NCBI RefSeq assembly: GCF_014750655.1
Contig: NZ_JABBXD010000016.1
Coordinates: 1-54,429 of the forward strand
DNA: 54,429 nt
From: Salinimonas profundi
GTDB lineage: Bacteria; Pseudomonadota; Gammaproteobacteria; Enterobacterales; Alteromonadaceae
Direction: 5' to 3'
The stretch's first letter is position 1; every line of letters begins with the position of its first letter. Positions 1 to 8,488 of the stretch are shown here, piece after piece. The translations under genes were made by a program, and so were the position numbers. Under the pieces are notes generated by a model. The model saw only the letters and a program-made list of their open reading frames with translations. It did no database searches and was not told where the DNA came from.

Positions 1-182
1 AATTAGAGTTTAAAAATTAGGCAGGTGATGCTGCGGCTTAACTAAGCGTTAAACTGCGGGACTTATTCGCAGTTTCCCTAGTTTGCGGCTAGTTTTGCGG
101 AGCAGGCTGACTATGGGCTGAAACCTTTGTGTATTTACTGAATCTGGTAAGATTTCTAATCACATTTGGTATTTAGTGCAAT

Positions 183-475
183 TAACGAAGCAATTGCTGC
201 ATCGCTGAACTTGAGGAACAGTTTTGAGCAACTGGAGAACCGCAATTTTTGGAGGAACAGTTTCGCCTGGTGCAGCAGAAGCAGGATGGGAAAAGCAACA
301 AAGCCAATGTAACCAGGGCTGGGGGAGCTGTTTAATGAAACAGAAGAGATAGCCGCTGAACCTAACACTGAGCAGGAAGCTATTTACTCTGTCCGCACAA
401 AGCGCAACCCGCTATCCCAAGCACCGCGTTAGGACGTGATAGTTCACGATATTGCTGAGGAAGATAAAGTCTGCT
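183..475 (+). pseudogene. Decayed IS66-family transposase (tnpC) remnant
   Basis: Broken reading frames on the plus strand resemble the N-terminal part of IS66 TnpC. One piece reads EEQFRLVQQKQ, like the leucine-rich LEEQ.RLL..Q segment. After a frameshift another reads LFNETEE, the hallmark LFNE(A/T)E motif. A further piece, after an in-frame stop near 432, reads DVIVHDIAEEDKVC, like the conserved stretch before the family's zinc-binding cysteines. Several stops and at least one frameshift make it non-functional. No catalytic DDE part or terminal repeat was found. It ends about 240 bases before the copper-protein gene. The match is from memory of the family, with no alignment run. Confidence 0.65.
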
Positions 476-579
476 TTCACTCTCCTATATTTTCTTTGTA
501 ATTAATTCAGGATAATAAGGAATTATTACAAATCTTTTAAGTACCTCCAGATCCTAAGAGCGCAGAGATGCTTCAATTT

Positions 580-595
580 AAGCTGCCGGCAGCTT
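580..595. promoter_or_regulatory. Perfect 16-bp palindrome upstream of the copper-protein gene
   Basis: AAGCTGCCGGCAGCTT is a perfect palindrome about 118 bases before the start codon at 713. It could be a regulator site or a chance relic of the decayed mobile element just upstream. No promoter can be assigned with confidence around it. Confidence 0.3.
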
Positions 596-712
596 GGTGC
601 GAGGGGAGTATTAGAATTTCATACGCACGATAACAAGCGACTGGCATAAATGCTGCTTGCCTACAAAGTTCCGAAGTTAGGTGTATAAACCATAAACAAG
701 AGGAAATAATTT

Positions 713-1042
713 ATGTCTCATAATAAATTTACTAGTTGTATTGAAGCTTGCTACAAATGTGCAACTGCCTGCGACCATTGTTCAACTGCCTGTTTGCAGG
801 AGCCTGATCCTGCGAAAATGGCAGATTGCATACGTGCAGACTTAGACTGTGCTGATATCTGTCGGCTAGCTGCGGCAGCAATGGCGAGAGGAAGTGAGCA
901 TGCCAAGCAAATCTGCCGTCTCTGTGCTGACATATGTGAAGCTTGCGGTGAGCTTTGTGCTAAACACGAACCGGATCATTGTCAAGAATGTGCTCGTGCT
1001 TGCAAATCTTGTGCTGATGAATGCCGTAAGATGGCTGCCTAA
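713..1042 (+). CDS. Four-helix-bundle copper-storage protein (DUF326/Csp-like)
   Basis: A 109-residue protein very rich in cysteine, with repeated CxxxC-type spacings through the whole chain (CIEAC, CATAC, CSTAC, CADIC, CEACGELC, CQEC, CKSC) and conserved His and Met. This is the pattern of the DUF326/Csp family, in which cysteines line the inside of a four-helix bundle and bind many Cu(I) ions. There is no signal peptide, so it should be a cytosolic Csp3-type copper buffer. The start ATG follows AGAGGAAA. It stands alone between a decayed IS66 remnant and a transposition module and looks intact. Family assignment is strong; actual copper loading is inferred from the family. Confidence 0.88.
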   Translation: MSHNKFTSCIEACYKCATACDHCSTACLQEPDPAKMADCIRADLDCADICRLAAAAMARGSEHAKQICRLCADICEACGELCAKHEPDHCQECARACKSCADECRKMAA

Positions 1043-1059
1043 GCTAAGTAAACCGTACT

Positions 1060-1112
1060 TTGGGAGCGCAGAAGACACATCTAGCGCAAGAGTTTCTTCA
1101 TTGCGCTCTCAA
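1060..1112 (+). terminator. Imperfect hairpin after the copper-protein gene
   Basis: TTGGGAGCGCA (1060-1070) pairs with TGCGCTCTCAA (1102-1112) with one mismatch across a 31-nt loop. It begins 18 bases after the stop codon. There is no clear T-run, so a terminator role is only possible. Confidence 0.3.
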
Positions 1113-1507
1113 TATTGAGAAACACCTTTCATTAGTCCAGTATATTGGCTCGTATGGGTGACATTGAGGTCAGTTCATGCTTCTTAAGTACCGTATATTT
1201 TTGATATTATCCGCTAGAACCCTTCTTTCAGCAGAGGTCATTTTTTTGCTCGATTTTAGTTGAGGTTTCGGACCCTAAGAACCCACTGTATTCTTCCGAT
1301 TCTGCTCGTATTTACTGAGGATTTAATCTCATTACTGATGCTAATCAGGTTCGACTGCTTGTTGCCACTGTATTAAAAACTCCTTTATGACTTCCTCATC
1401 TACTTGAATTAACAAAGACATGCTCACCAGGTAGTAGTATCCCATTGGCTTGGGGCTACTTGCATACCATTATTTATTTGGAAACTGCTGAGGAATCAAA
1501 AATATCT

Positions 1508-1620
1508 GGTGCAATTAAAGTATACCCTTAACGCACTTTCAATTATTTAGTGCATTAATTCAAAAAATAAACCTATAATGCACTCACATTAAGACACCAT
1601 TGTAAAACGCACTGAAATCT
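1508..1620. repeat. Cluster of short GTGC-type repeats before the resolvase gene
   Basis: Five short sites containing GTGCA or GTGCG occur in both orientations in about 110 bases (near 1509, 1532, 1548, 1578 and 1608), some within a longer AGTGCRTTAA-like context. Clustered short repeats of this kind are typical of transposon ends recognised by TniA/TnsB-type transposases, or of resolvase sites. The rest of 1113-1507 shows no gene or clear structure. The outer transposon end could not be defined. Confidence 0.4.
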
Positions 1621-2256
1621 ATGTTTCGAGTTTATGGGTACCTAAGAGCTTCAACCGAAGAGCAAGATGCAACCAGAGCTAAAGCTGAATTAGAAAAATT
1701 TACCGAACAATTAGGGTTCGGCGTTGCTCACTGGTTTATTGAAAATGAATCCGGCGCAAAATTACAACGGCCTGAACTTTTTAGGTTACTGGATATCGCC
1801 ATGCCTGGTGACGTTTTATTAGTTGAGCAAATAGACAGGCTAAGCCGACTCAAAAGTGAAGATTGGGAACAGTTGAAGCGGCTGATTAACGATAAGAATA
1901 TTCGTATTGTTTCACTTGATTTGCCGTCCAGTTTCGCATTGATGCGCAACGCTGATGAATTCACTGAACGCATTCTCTCTTCAATTAACTCAATGATGCT
2001 TGATTTCCTTGCTGCCTTTGCCAGAAAAAATTACGAAGAGCGACGCAGGATGCAAGCGCAAGGGGTCGCCAAAGCCAAAATAGAGGGGAAGTATAAAGGC
2101 CGTCGCGAAGACAAAGACTTGCATAGTAGGATATTGCAACTTCTCGATGATGGACGTAGTTATAACTTCATTGAAAGGACAATAAGTTGCTCTAGGCACA
2201 CTATTTCTAAAGTTAGCAAACGCCGTAAGGCAGCACTTGAAGAAGAGGTTCTGTAA
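1621..2256 (+). CDS. Serine recombinase (resolvase/invertase family)
   Basis: A 211-residue serine recombinase. The N-terminus reads YGYLRAST, placing the catalytic serine at residue 11, and QIDRLSRL is the conserved DRLSR active-site segment near residue 80. The long E helix runs through the LAAFARKNYEERR region, and KGRRED leads into a C-terminal helix-turn-helix (around 160-200). Length fits small resolvases. It is the first gene of a module, and tniA starts at or just after its end, so it probably resolves cointegrates made by the following transposase, like TniR in Tn5053-type elements. A cluster of short repeats lies directly upstream and may include its res site. Confidence 0.88.
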   Translation: MFRVYGYLRASTEEQDATRAKAELEKFTEQLGFGVAHWFIENESGAKLQRPELFRLLDIAMPGDVLLVEQIDRLSRLKSEDWEQLKRLINDKNIRIVSLDLPSSFALMRNADEFTERILSSINSMMLDFLAAFARKNYEERRRMQAQGVAKAKIEGKYKGRREDKDLHSRILQLLDDGRSYNFIERTISCSRHTISKVSKRRKAALEEEVL

Positions 2257-2263
2257 CTGTGCC

Positions 2264-3913
2264 ATGAAAGCCAAACGGATTGCGCCAGAGGTACTTTTAG
2301 ATCTGTCTTCACGGATGGAGCTATTCCCTGCGCGTTCCGATGAGCGCAAAAACATTGTTAAATCAGCATGTGATTTATATGGTGTTTCCAAAAGCACTCT
2401 TTATCGGCAACTACGTTCTGTAAACAAGCCCAAACCACTGAAGCGCACAGATTCAGGCAAATCAAGAGTCATTCCTATATCTGAGATGGAGAAGTATTGC
2501 GAGATTATTGCCGCGTTAAAAATTCGCACCACCAACAAGAATGGACGGCATATCTCTACGAATGTTGCTATTGATTTGCTGGAAAGTACGGGTGTTGATT
2601 CAGAATACGGTTTTATCAAGCTAGAAAAAGGTAAGCTCAGCAAAACAACCGTTAACAGGTATCTAGCGCAATTTGGGTTAGACAAACGCAACCTTATTAA
2701 AAACTCGCCGGCCGTCAGGTTTCAGGCTAGACACAGCAACGAGTGCTGGCAATTTGATTTAAGCCCTTCTGACTTAAAAAGTGTAGACGAACCGCTTTGG
2801 TATGACGAATCTAAAGGTCTGCCTATTTTAATGCTTTACTCTGTCGTTGATGATAGAAGCGGCGTTTGTTATCAGGAATACCGAAATGTTCACGGTGAAG
2901 ACGCAGGTAACGCGCTGCGCTTCCTTTTTAATGCCATGTCCCCCAAGTCAGACCCAGATCTGCCCTTCCAAGGGATCCCACACATGATTTACATGGACAA
3001 CGGGCCAATTGCACGAAGTCGGGTGTTTCAGTCTGTGATGAAGTACTTAGGCATTGATGTGAAGATACATATGCCAGATAGCAAGGATAAACGGCGAAAA
3101 ACTGCTAGATCAAAAGGTAAAGTAGAAAGGGCCTTTCGCACAGTAAAAGAATGCCACGAGGTCCTTTATCACTTGCGAGAGCCAAAGAACGAAGTCGAAG
3201 CTAATCAGATGTTGAGCGATTATCTGAAGAAATATAACGACCATCAACATCGAGCAGAGCCACATTCTCGGATGGAGGACTGGCTTCAGAATATCGACGG
3301 TGCTGTTAGACAAATGTGCAGCTGGGAGCGTTTTTCATCTTTCGCACGCGAACCTGAAAAACGGAAAGTAGGTATTGATGCCAGAATTCCCGTTGACGGC
3401 AGTGTATATGAGGTAGATCCCGACCTCGCAGGTGAACAAGTCGTACTTTGGTGGGGCCTGTTTGACGACGAATTGTATGTTGAACATGATGGACAACGAT
3501 ACGGTGCTTATTTCCCGATCAGTGGTCCAATTCCGTTGTACCGATATCGTAAGTTTAAACAAACCAAAACAGAGAAGCGGCTTGGAAAACTCGAAACGCT
3601 AGCAAAGTCACTTAAATTACCGGACTCTGAAAACGATGAGAATCACCAAGTTATTTTGTCAATGAAGAACGTAGTTGAGCCAGTACCAACGCGAGAATTT
3701 GATGATCCAGACCCGTTTAACGAAAAGCGGTTTGAAAACATACTGAAAGCCAAGCTTGCCATATCCAAGTATTTAGGTAAACCCTTGACAATACTTGCGC
3801 AAGGCGACAGAGATATGATTGATGCTATTTTGTCTGAGTCTTTAGATAAAGAGGCTGTCATGAAATGGATAAAAGAATATTTCCATAATAGGAGTGGAGA
3901 ACATGCAAATTGA
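2264..3913 (+). CDS. tniA: TniA/TnsB-like DDE transposase (rve integrase core)
   Basis: About 549 residues. An N-terminal helix-turn-helix-like region is followed by an integrase catalytic core with the acidic triad visible as D165 (QFDLSPSD), D245 (YMDNGP) and E288 (KGKVERAFRTVKE), then a Mu-type C-terminal barrel region. This is the architecture of TniA/TnsB transposases. I prefer the ATG at 2264; a TTG at 2237, nine codons earlier and overlapping the resolvase end, has a possible AAGG site before it and is the alternative. It overlaps the next gene by about 11 bases, so the three genes form one operon. All three catalytic residues are present, so it may be active. Confidence 0.85.
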   Translation: MKAKRIAPEVLLDLSSRMELFPARSDERKNIVKSACDLYGVSKSTLYRQLRSVNKPKPLKRTDSGKSRVIPISEMEKYCEIIAALKIRTTNKNGRHISTNVAIDLLESTGVDSEYGFIKLEKGKLSKTTVNRYLAQFGLDKRNLIKNSPAVRFQARHSNECWQFDLSPSDLKSVDEPLWYDESKGLPILMLYSVVDDRSGVCYQEYRNVHGEDAGNALRFLFNAMSPKSDPDLPFQGIPHMIYMDNGPIARSRVFQSVMKYLGIDVKIHMPDSKDKRRKTARSKGKVERAFRTVKECHEVLYHLREPKNEVEANQMLSDYLKKYNDHQHRAEPHSRMEDWLQNIDGAVRQMCSWERFSSFAREPEKRKVGIDARIPVDGSVYEVDPDLAGEQVVLWWGLFDDELYVEHDGQRYGAYFPISGPIPLYRYRKFKQTKTEKRLGKLETLAKSLKLPDSENDENHQVILSMKNVVEPVPTREFDDPDPFNEKRFENILKAKLAISKYLGKPLTILAQGDRDMIDAILSESLDKEAVMKWIKEYFHNRSGEHAN

Positions 3914-4874
3914 AGTCATGGAACACTTTGGTATAAAGAAGTATTTTCGTGATGCAGACTTCTTTGAAACTGACACGGCCAAAAGGTTATTCAGACAACT
4001 CAAAAAGATCATACCTGAAGGCCAGCTCATCGCACTGACTGGTGTTGTCGGTATTGGCAAAACTACCTACCTAGAAAAAATACAAAAACAATTAGCTGCT
4101 GAAAAAAATGTGATAGTCGCAAAGTCACTCTCAGTGGAAAAATCCAAGACAAATTTAACCACTTTGATCACAGCGTTGTTTTACGATGTTTCAGGTGATA
4201 ATGGCTATCGGGTACCAAAGCTTGGCGAAAAGCGCGAGCGAGATTTGCAGGAGCTCATCAAGAAGAGTAAAAAGCCTGTTGTGTTATTTTGTGATGAAGC
4301 CCATGACCTGCACCATCGCACACTGACAGGTCTTAAACGCCTAATGGAAGTCATCCATGAGGGCGGCGGCAAGTTATCTATTGTATTGGCGGGCCACCCT
4401 AAACTTAAAAATGACCTGAAATCTCCCACAATGGAAGAAGTTGGCTACCGCACGGTTACCATGTCTCTCGATGCCTCGCAGGGTATTTTACGCGACTATA
4501 TTTACTGGCTCCTGGATAAATGCACCAATGACAATGTAAAACCAAAAGACGTTATTGAAGACCAAGCAGTGGATTATCTAACTGAACATCTCAGTACGCC
4601 TCTTCAGGTAGAACAACATCTAACATTAGCCCTAGAAGAAGCTTACAAAGTCGGTATAAAACCTATCAATGTTGACCTTTTGGAGGAAACACTGTCTAGC
4701 CGCATATATGAAATTGAACCGACACTTATCAGGCATGGTTACAATGAGCGCGTCATTGCTGAACAATTCCGCTATCGCCCATCCGAAATAAGAAAATTAT
4801 TCTCTGGAGGGCTAGAACCAAATAGAGCGAAAGAAATGACAGCTGAAATGCGTGAAGCAGGACTGCCAATTTAG
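3903..4874 (+). CDS. tniB: TniB/TnsC-like AAA+ ATPase of a transposition module
   Basis: About 323 residues with a Walker A motif GVVGIGKTT (Lys53), a Walker B motif VVLFCDEAHD and a downstream sensor-like LAGHP. This is the TniB/TnsC/MuB type of AAA+ regulator that selects target DNA and activates the TniA transposase. The ATG at 3903 follows GGAGTGG at good spacing; an in-frame GTG at 3894 is the alternative. It overlaps the end of tniA. A third partner, TniQ, normally follows in Tn5053 and Tn7 relatives but is not seen here. The sequence instead runs into about 170 non-coding bases and then a truncated IS3 transposase, so the element may be incomplete. Confidence 0.83.
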   Translation: MQIEVMEHFGIKKYFRDADFFETDTAKRLFRQLKKIIPEGQLIALTGVVGIGKTTYLEKIQKQLAAEKNVIVAKSLSVEKSKTNLTTLITALFYDVSGDNGYRVPKLGEKRERDLQELIKKSKKPVVLFCDEAHDLHHRTLTGLKRLMEVIHEGGGKLSIVLAGHPKLKNDLKSPTMEEVGYRTVTMSLDASQGILRDYIYWLLDKCTNDNVKPKDVIEDQAVDYLTEHLSTPLQVEQHLTLALEEAYKVGIKPINVDLLEETLSSRIYEIEPTLIRHGYNERVIAEQFRYRPSEIRKLFSGGLEPNRAKEMTAEMREAGLPI

Positions 4875-5044
4875 AGTCGATTAAAGGGGGCCCAACCCGA
4901 TGAAATCGGTCCTAGTATCAATCAATGTGGTTCCATTCTTAATTAAAGTGAGCCAGCCTCATAGGGTAGAATCAATGATTGTGGGCCAGGAAGTGCGGAT
5001 AAAATCGGGTCAGACAGAATAAGAAGTCAGGTCGCTACAGCTAT

Positions 5045-5533
5045 TGGGTGACTGATTTTACTTACATCCGTACCTACGAAGGCTGGCTATATCTTACTGT
5101 GGTTATCGACTTATTCTCGCGGCGCGTCGTTGGATGGACAATGAAAAGTAGCCCCAAAGCTGATTTAGTCATTGATGCTCTGTTGATGGCAGTCTGGCGT
5201 CGCCGACCCAAAAAGAAAGTGCTGGTTCATTCAGATCAGGGGATTCAATATACCTCATCTGATTGGCGTTCCTTCCTAAACGAGCACAACCTGGAAGCCA
5301 GCATGAGCAGGAAAGACAACTGCCACGACAATGCCGTTGCCGAAAGCTTTTTCTCTTTGCTTAAAAAGGATCGGGTGAAAAGAAAGATCTACTCTACGCG
5401 CGCTGAGGCGAGGGCTGAGATATTCGATTACATCGAAGGATTTTACAATCCCAGACGCAATCATGGTACAAATGGAGGGCTTTCTCCAGTCAGATATGAA
5501 AAGCAGTATTATCAGCAGCTTGAAGATGTCTAG
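5045..5533 (+). pseudogene. Truncated IS3-family transposase (OrfB C-terminal part)
   Basis: About 161 residues match the C-terminal half of IS3-group OrfB. The frame opens with WVTDFTYIRT, which carries the first catalytic Asp. VHSDQGIQYTS carries the second and DNAVAESFFSLLKKDR the catalytic Glu. The end YNPRRNHGTNGGLSP..YE is typical of the family C-terminus. The roughly 100-130 residues normally ahead of WVTD, and the orfA gene, are missing: the preceding frame (KKSGRYSY) no longer resembles the family. It is therefore a 5'-truncated relic even though the triad survives. The break suggests a recombination joint close to 5040, just after the Tni module. Confidence 0.85.
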
Positions 5534-5571
5534 AAAATTGGGGGCTTACCACATCATAGTACGTCTTTATT

Positions 5572-5618
5572 CTGCCAAATCATACACTTAGCAGTTCGCA
5601 AAAGTGGTAGGTGAAAAG
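5572..5618 (+). repeat. Dispersed ~47-nt direct repeat, copy 1
   Basis: The segment starts CTGCCAAATCATACACTTAG and matches a second copy at 11666-11712 in the same orientation. The first 28 bases differ at only three or four positions and the remainder aligns more loosely. The two copies bracket about 6 kb of accessory cargo. It could be an old attachment-site or mobile-element duplication. Confidence 0.55.
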
Positions 5619-5751
5619 TAATGAAGTTCGTTATATTGAACTACACTGCTTGGTCTAAGGTGCAGACAACCGTGAGCGTTTGGCGGGTCGGAGATTTGCT
5701 CTTTCCTGCCATCAATTAAATGACTACCACATCGTGTTTGAGATGTACGAC

Positions 5752-7065
5752 TTAGCTATTCAATAATGCAACGACTTTGCGTTTGCACGCTAGAGCCCCA
5801 TCAGCTATCGATGTTCCCACCGCCACATCAAAATGTGCGTTTGCCTCTTCGAAGGTTTGTGCAAGTGCTGTTTCAATGTTATCCGTTAAAAACGACAATA
5901 TGCTAAGAGTGTCGTCTTGGCTCAGGCCTAAGTAAATGCCATGAGCTAACCAATGTCGCGCGGTGATATCATGCCAACGGTAGTGTGTGTTTTTACTATG
6001 CACCTTCATCGCCATTTTTATCTTCTGACGCTGAATGTTTCCCTGACCAAAATAAGGATAAGCACTGATCACATCGTAGAACGGCGTCAGCCGGAACCCA
6101 TCGGCATTAAGCGAAATACTAAAATTTTTCGCGTGGCCGTCGATGGCTGCAAGTAACCAGAAAACAACCTGAGACTGGAAAAAAGCGAGCCTGTCAGCAT
6201 AAGCATTGGATGAATGGCTAAGTAGATCCATAATTGCTGCTGCCCCGGGACCGCCGTTTTCCTCATATTTCGAGCCGCTGGCCATGCCCAACGCCTGGCA
6301 GAAATCTTCCTGCGGCAACCTAAGGATATTATCGCGCTGTAACCGTCTATCAAAGCGTTCAACGACCAGGACTTTTTGATCTTCAAATTGTGCAATCTCA
6401 GCCTGTGCAACCGTCATATCCAGATGGCGCATGAAGGCCAGACAAAACCATTCATTGTCTACGCTCGATGACAAATCAATGCGTAGGTTTTCATGGTGCC
6501 GGATTGGCGGTTTAAAGATATGGGTGGTCGGGGTTGATTGATGCGGCCGGCACCACGTGTTATTCCACCGCGTCAGCGCCGTTTTTTCCTGAGCGCCGGC
6601 CAAGGAGATACGAAAATCTTCATCTGAATTCATACCCAGCATTTTCTCAATCCGTGCTTCTCGGATTGTTTGCGCAACTTGGGCTTCAGAAAGTGGTGTC
6701 ATTGCCAAAGGCTGCATTTCCTCTTCCGGGTGTTGACTCGTGAAGGTTAATGCACCTACACAATCTTTTCCTACTTCGGCGAGCAAATCAAAAGGCTTGC
6801 TACTGTTGGCGCCTAGCCGGTCAACCATGTGCTGGCGAATAGCATCGGCATCCGGTAACAGATTATCAAAATAGGCGTGAACCGCATCGGTTTTTATCTC
6901 GGACATTTGCATAGGTAAACTAAGCGATATTGCTCTGCTACCTTCCATGCTCATCCACTCAGGCGCGTATTTAAAGCTCATTCGCCCACTTTTTAGGAAT
7001 AGCTGCCCTACTACATAGCCGTTCATTGAACAGTAAAGGGTTTGAGTATGTGATTTCCTTCCCAT
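5752..7065 (-). CDS. hipA: HipA-family serine/threonine kinase toxin
   Basis: A 437-residue HipA kinase, close to the 440 residues of E. coli HipA. The phosphate-binding segment RISLAGAQEKTAL carries Ser154, equivalent to the autophosphorylated Ser150 of E. coli. The catalytic Asp is Asp309 in DGHAKNFSI, and the metal-binding Asp is Asp331 in FYDVISAYP. All key residues are present, so the kinase should be active. In E. coli HipA phosphorylates glutamyl-tRNA synthetase and induces growth arrest and persistence. Its start overlaps the hipB stop by one base, the usual coupling of a toxin to its antitoxin. On a plasmid it would favour maintenance. Confidence 0.93.
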   Translation of the reverse strand: MGRKSHTQTLYCSMNGYVVGQLFLKSGRMSFKYAPEWMSMEGSRAISLSLPMQMSEIKTDAVHAYFDNLLPDADAIRQHMVDRLGANSSKPFDLLAEVGKDCVGALTFTSQHPEEEMQPLAMTPLSEAQVAQTIREARIEKMLGMNSDEDFRISLAGAQEKTALTRWNNTWCRPHQSTPTTHIFKPPIRHHENLRIDLSSSVDNEWFCLAFMRHLDMTVAQAEIAQFEDQKVLVVERFDRRLQRDNILRLPQEDFCQALGMASGSKYEENGGPGAAAIMDLLSHSSNAYADRLAFFQSQVVFWLLAAIDGHAKNFSISLNADGFRLTPFYDVISAYPYFGQGNIQRQKIKMAMKVHSKNTHYRWHDITARHWLAHGIYLGLSQDDTLSILSFLTDNIETALAQTFEEANAHFDVAVGTSIADGALACKRKVVALLNS

Positions 7066-7307
7066 TAGAAAGACAGCGACCGCGTAGTAATAGTGTTTTG
7101 TGGCCGTTCTACTTTGATATCCAGATTTAATGCCGCGCTAAGTTTAAGTAGCATATCGACCGACATTTTTTCAGGCATGGTTTCACAGTTAGAAATTACG
7201 CGTTGATAAACACCGATTTGCTTAGCAAGCTCAGCTTGATTCATTTTTTTAGCCTTACGAGCATCCCTTAATAGTGCACTTAAGTCTTTTGGGGTGTTTA
7301 TTTTCAT
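7065..7307 (-). CDS. hipB: HipB-like antitoxin, XRE helix-turn-helix repressor
   Basis: An 80-residue protein with an XRE/Cro-type helix-turn-helix: ALLRDARKAKKMNQAELAKQ, followed by a recognition helix region around residues 28-45. Length and position directly ahead of hipA match HipB antitoxins, which neutralise HipA and repress their own operon. Three GTATA-TATAC inverted repeats lie 23 to 96 bases upstream and are the likely operators. The pair reads on the minus strand with no other gene in the operon. Confidence 0.9.
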   Translation of the reverse strand: MKINTPKDLSALLRDARKAKKMNQAELAKQIGVYQRVISNCETMPEKMSVDMLLKLSAALNLDIKVERPQNTITTRSLSF

Positions 7308-7329
7308 GGATAACTCTTATCAGATGTTT

Positions 7330-7403
7330 GTATACCCCATAATATATACATGAAATAGTATAAAATCAAAATATACTAAAATCTGTATAATAATGTTTTA
7401 TAC
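7330..7403 (-). promoter_or_regulatory. Three phased inverted repeats, probable HipB operators
   Basis: Three related inverted repeats precede hipB: 7330-7349 (GTATA-N10-TATAC), 7358-7376 (GTATA-N9-TATAC) and 7385-7403 (GTATA-N9-TATAC). Their starts are 28 and 27 bases apart, and the region is very AT-rich as expected of a promoter. E. coli HipB binds several repeats with a different half-site (TATCC...GGATA) in the same position relative to hipBA. That these are HipB sites is inferred from location and symmetry. Confidence 0.7.
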
Positions 7404-7778
7404 TAAAGAGCGTATAAACATGTTGTCCTTCCACTCACACAACTCCATCACACATGTTAGTATCGCCTTAATGTGTAAGAACCTAACTGAAACTAAGTAG
7501 AGCAAATAAGCGGTAGATTTGAAAAGGGATGACTAAGCTGATTGAAAAATTAACGCCGGTGACCGGTGTTACCGGAGCCTTTTCAAGCTACGTCCGTTCT
7601 CTGTGTATTATCTGATAGACAATACCCTGACAAACCACTCAGATTTAACACAGCGCACAGTTTTCACCGGCATATTTGCGACCAATAGGATACTTTCGTT
7701 CCAAGCACCGGTCTTATAAGACAACAAACACCAATTTTTCCAATGCGATGAGCCAACAGAACTCTGCAAATAATTTCT

Positions 7779-8098
7779 TTACGTCGCCATACCCCTAAAA
7801 CGTCTTTAACCTCTGGCAAACTCAACCCCCCCACCCTGGCGCCAACCTTTAGTGACCCCTTTTAAAAAATCTCACACCAACCGACCCACCAAACCGCCTC
7901 AGAACAACCGACTTAGACGCCCTCCCTACCTGACCACCTTTACACCATACCAAACCAAGCTGACACCCTCCCGGGATACCCCGTGCTCTTTTAAAAGGGA
8001 GCGAACGCCACCCTGCCCGACAGGCGCGAAGCGCGCGCGACCGGCAGCTCTGCTGCCGGATGGTTTTGCAAGAGGGGGTTAGAGGTATGGCGACGTAA
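7779..8098. repeat. Strand-biased C-rich element bounded by inverted repeats
   Basis: TTACGTCGCCATACCCCT at 7779-7796 is repeated in inverted form at about 8082-8098 with one mismatch, giving ~18-bp ends about 320 bases apart. Between them the plus strand is very rich in C and poor in G for about 200 bases. A near-palindrome around CTTTTAAAAGGGAG (near 7990) and the perfect hairpin at 8041-8059 follow. ORFs can be drawn on both strands but look like composition artefacts. It may be a small non-autonomous mobile element or a structured RNA or replication-related site. The stretch 7404-7778 before it shows only a short inverted repeat around 7551-7570 (AACGCCGGT/ACCGGTGTT). Confidence 0.5.
8041..8059. 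other. Perfect 8-bp-stem GC-rich hairpin
   Basis: CCGGCAGC pairs with GCTGCCGG across a TCT loop. It lies in the right half of the inverted-repeat-bounded element and resembles REP or attachment-type hairpins. No T-run follows, so it is not an obvious terminator. Confidence 0.5.
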
Positions 8099-8179
8099 AA
8101 TGGTTTGGTTTTGGCAACTAAGGGGTATTCAGTGGTATCATCTTTATTCATTAAAATGCCGACTTGCTAAGGAAAGTTT

Positions 8180-8431
8180 ATGAGAAGAGCATCTGAATAT
8201 TCCCAAACCCGAAACAACAGCGTTGAGCGTAAAGCAATACTCAGTGTTGTCTTGTTCGCCTGCGTGTTGTTTTCCATTGGCCTGGGCGTCATTATCAATT
8301 TGTTTCTGCTGACGCCATCACACGGACTGGCCGCTAGCCTCTTCGGCTCCCTTGCGCTCCCCGCTTGTACCTCGGCGTTCATTTTTCGGCACTACTACAA
8401 GCATCATTTCGTGCCCCTGGCAACTAATTAA
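8180..8431 (+). CDS. Small two-segment membrane protein, unknown
   Basis: An 83-residue protein not recognised as a known family. After a charged N-terminus (MRRASEYSQTRN) there is a long hydrophobic segment, about residues 18-43, then a second hydrophobic stretch, about 51-69, and a short basic C-terminal tail with several His. The ATG is preceded by AAGGAA at good spacing, which supports translation. It reads in the same direction as the next small secreted protein, about 57 bases away. Two membrane spans are predicted by eye. No function can be assigned. Confidence 0.6.
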   Translation: MRRASEYSQTRNNSVERKAILSVVLFACVLFSIGLGVIINLFLLTPSHGLAASLFGSLALPACTSAFIFRHYYKHHFVPLATN

Positions 8432-8488
8432 GTTTTTCAGACTAGGAATGCACCTTACCTTTAAGAAATGCAATATTCAGGAGGAATA

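Noticed and set aside
156..368. Minus-strand 70-codon frame
   Set aside because: It is antisense to the recognisable IS66 transposase remnant on the plus strand.
7849..8151. Minus-strand 100-codon frame and plus-strand 76-codon frame over the same bases
   Set aside because: Both are open because of the strong C/G strand bias and contain low-complexity, arginine- or proline-rich sequence. Neither has a ribosome site, and they overlap an inverted-repeat-bounded element.
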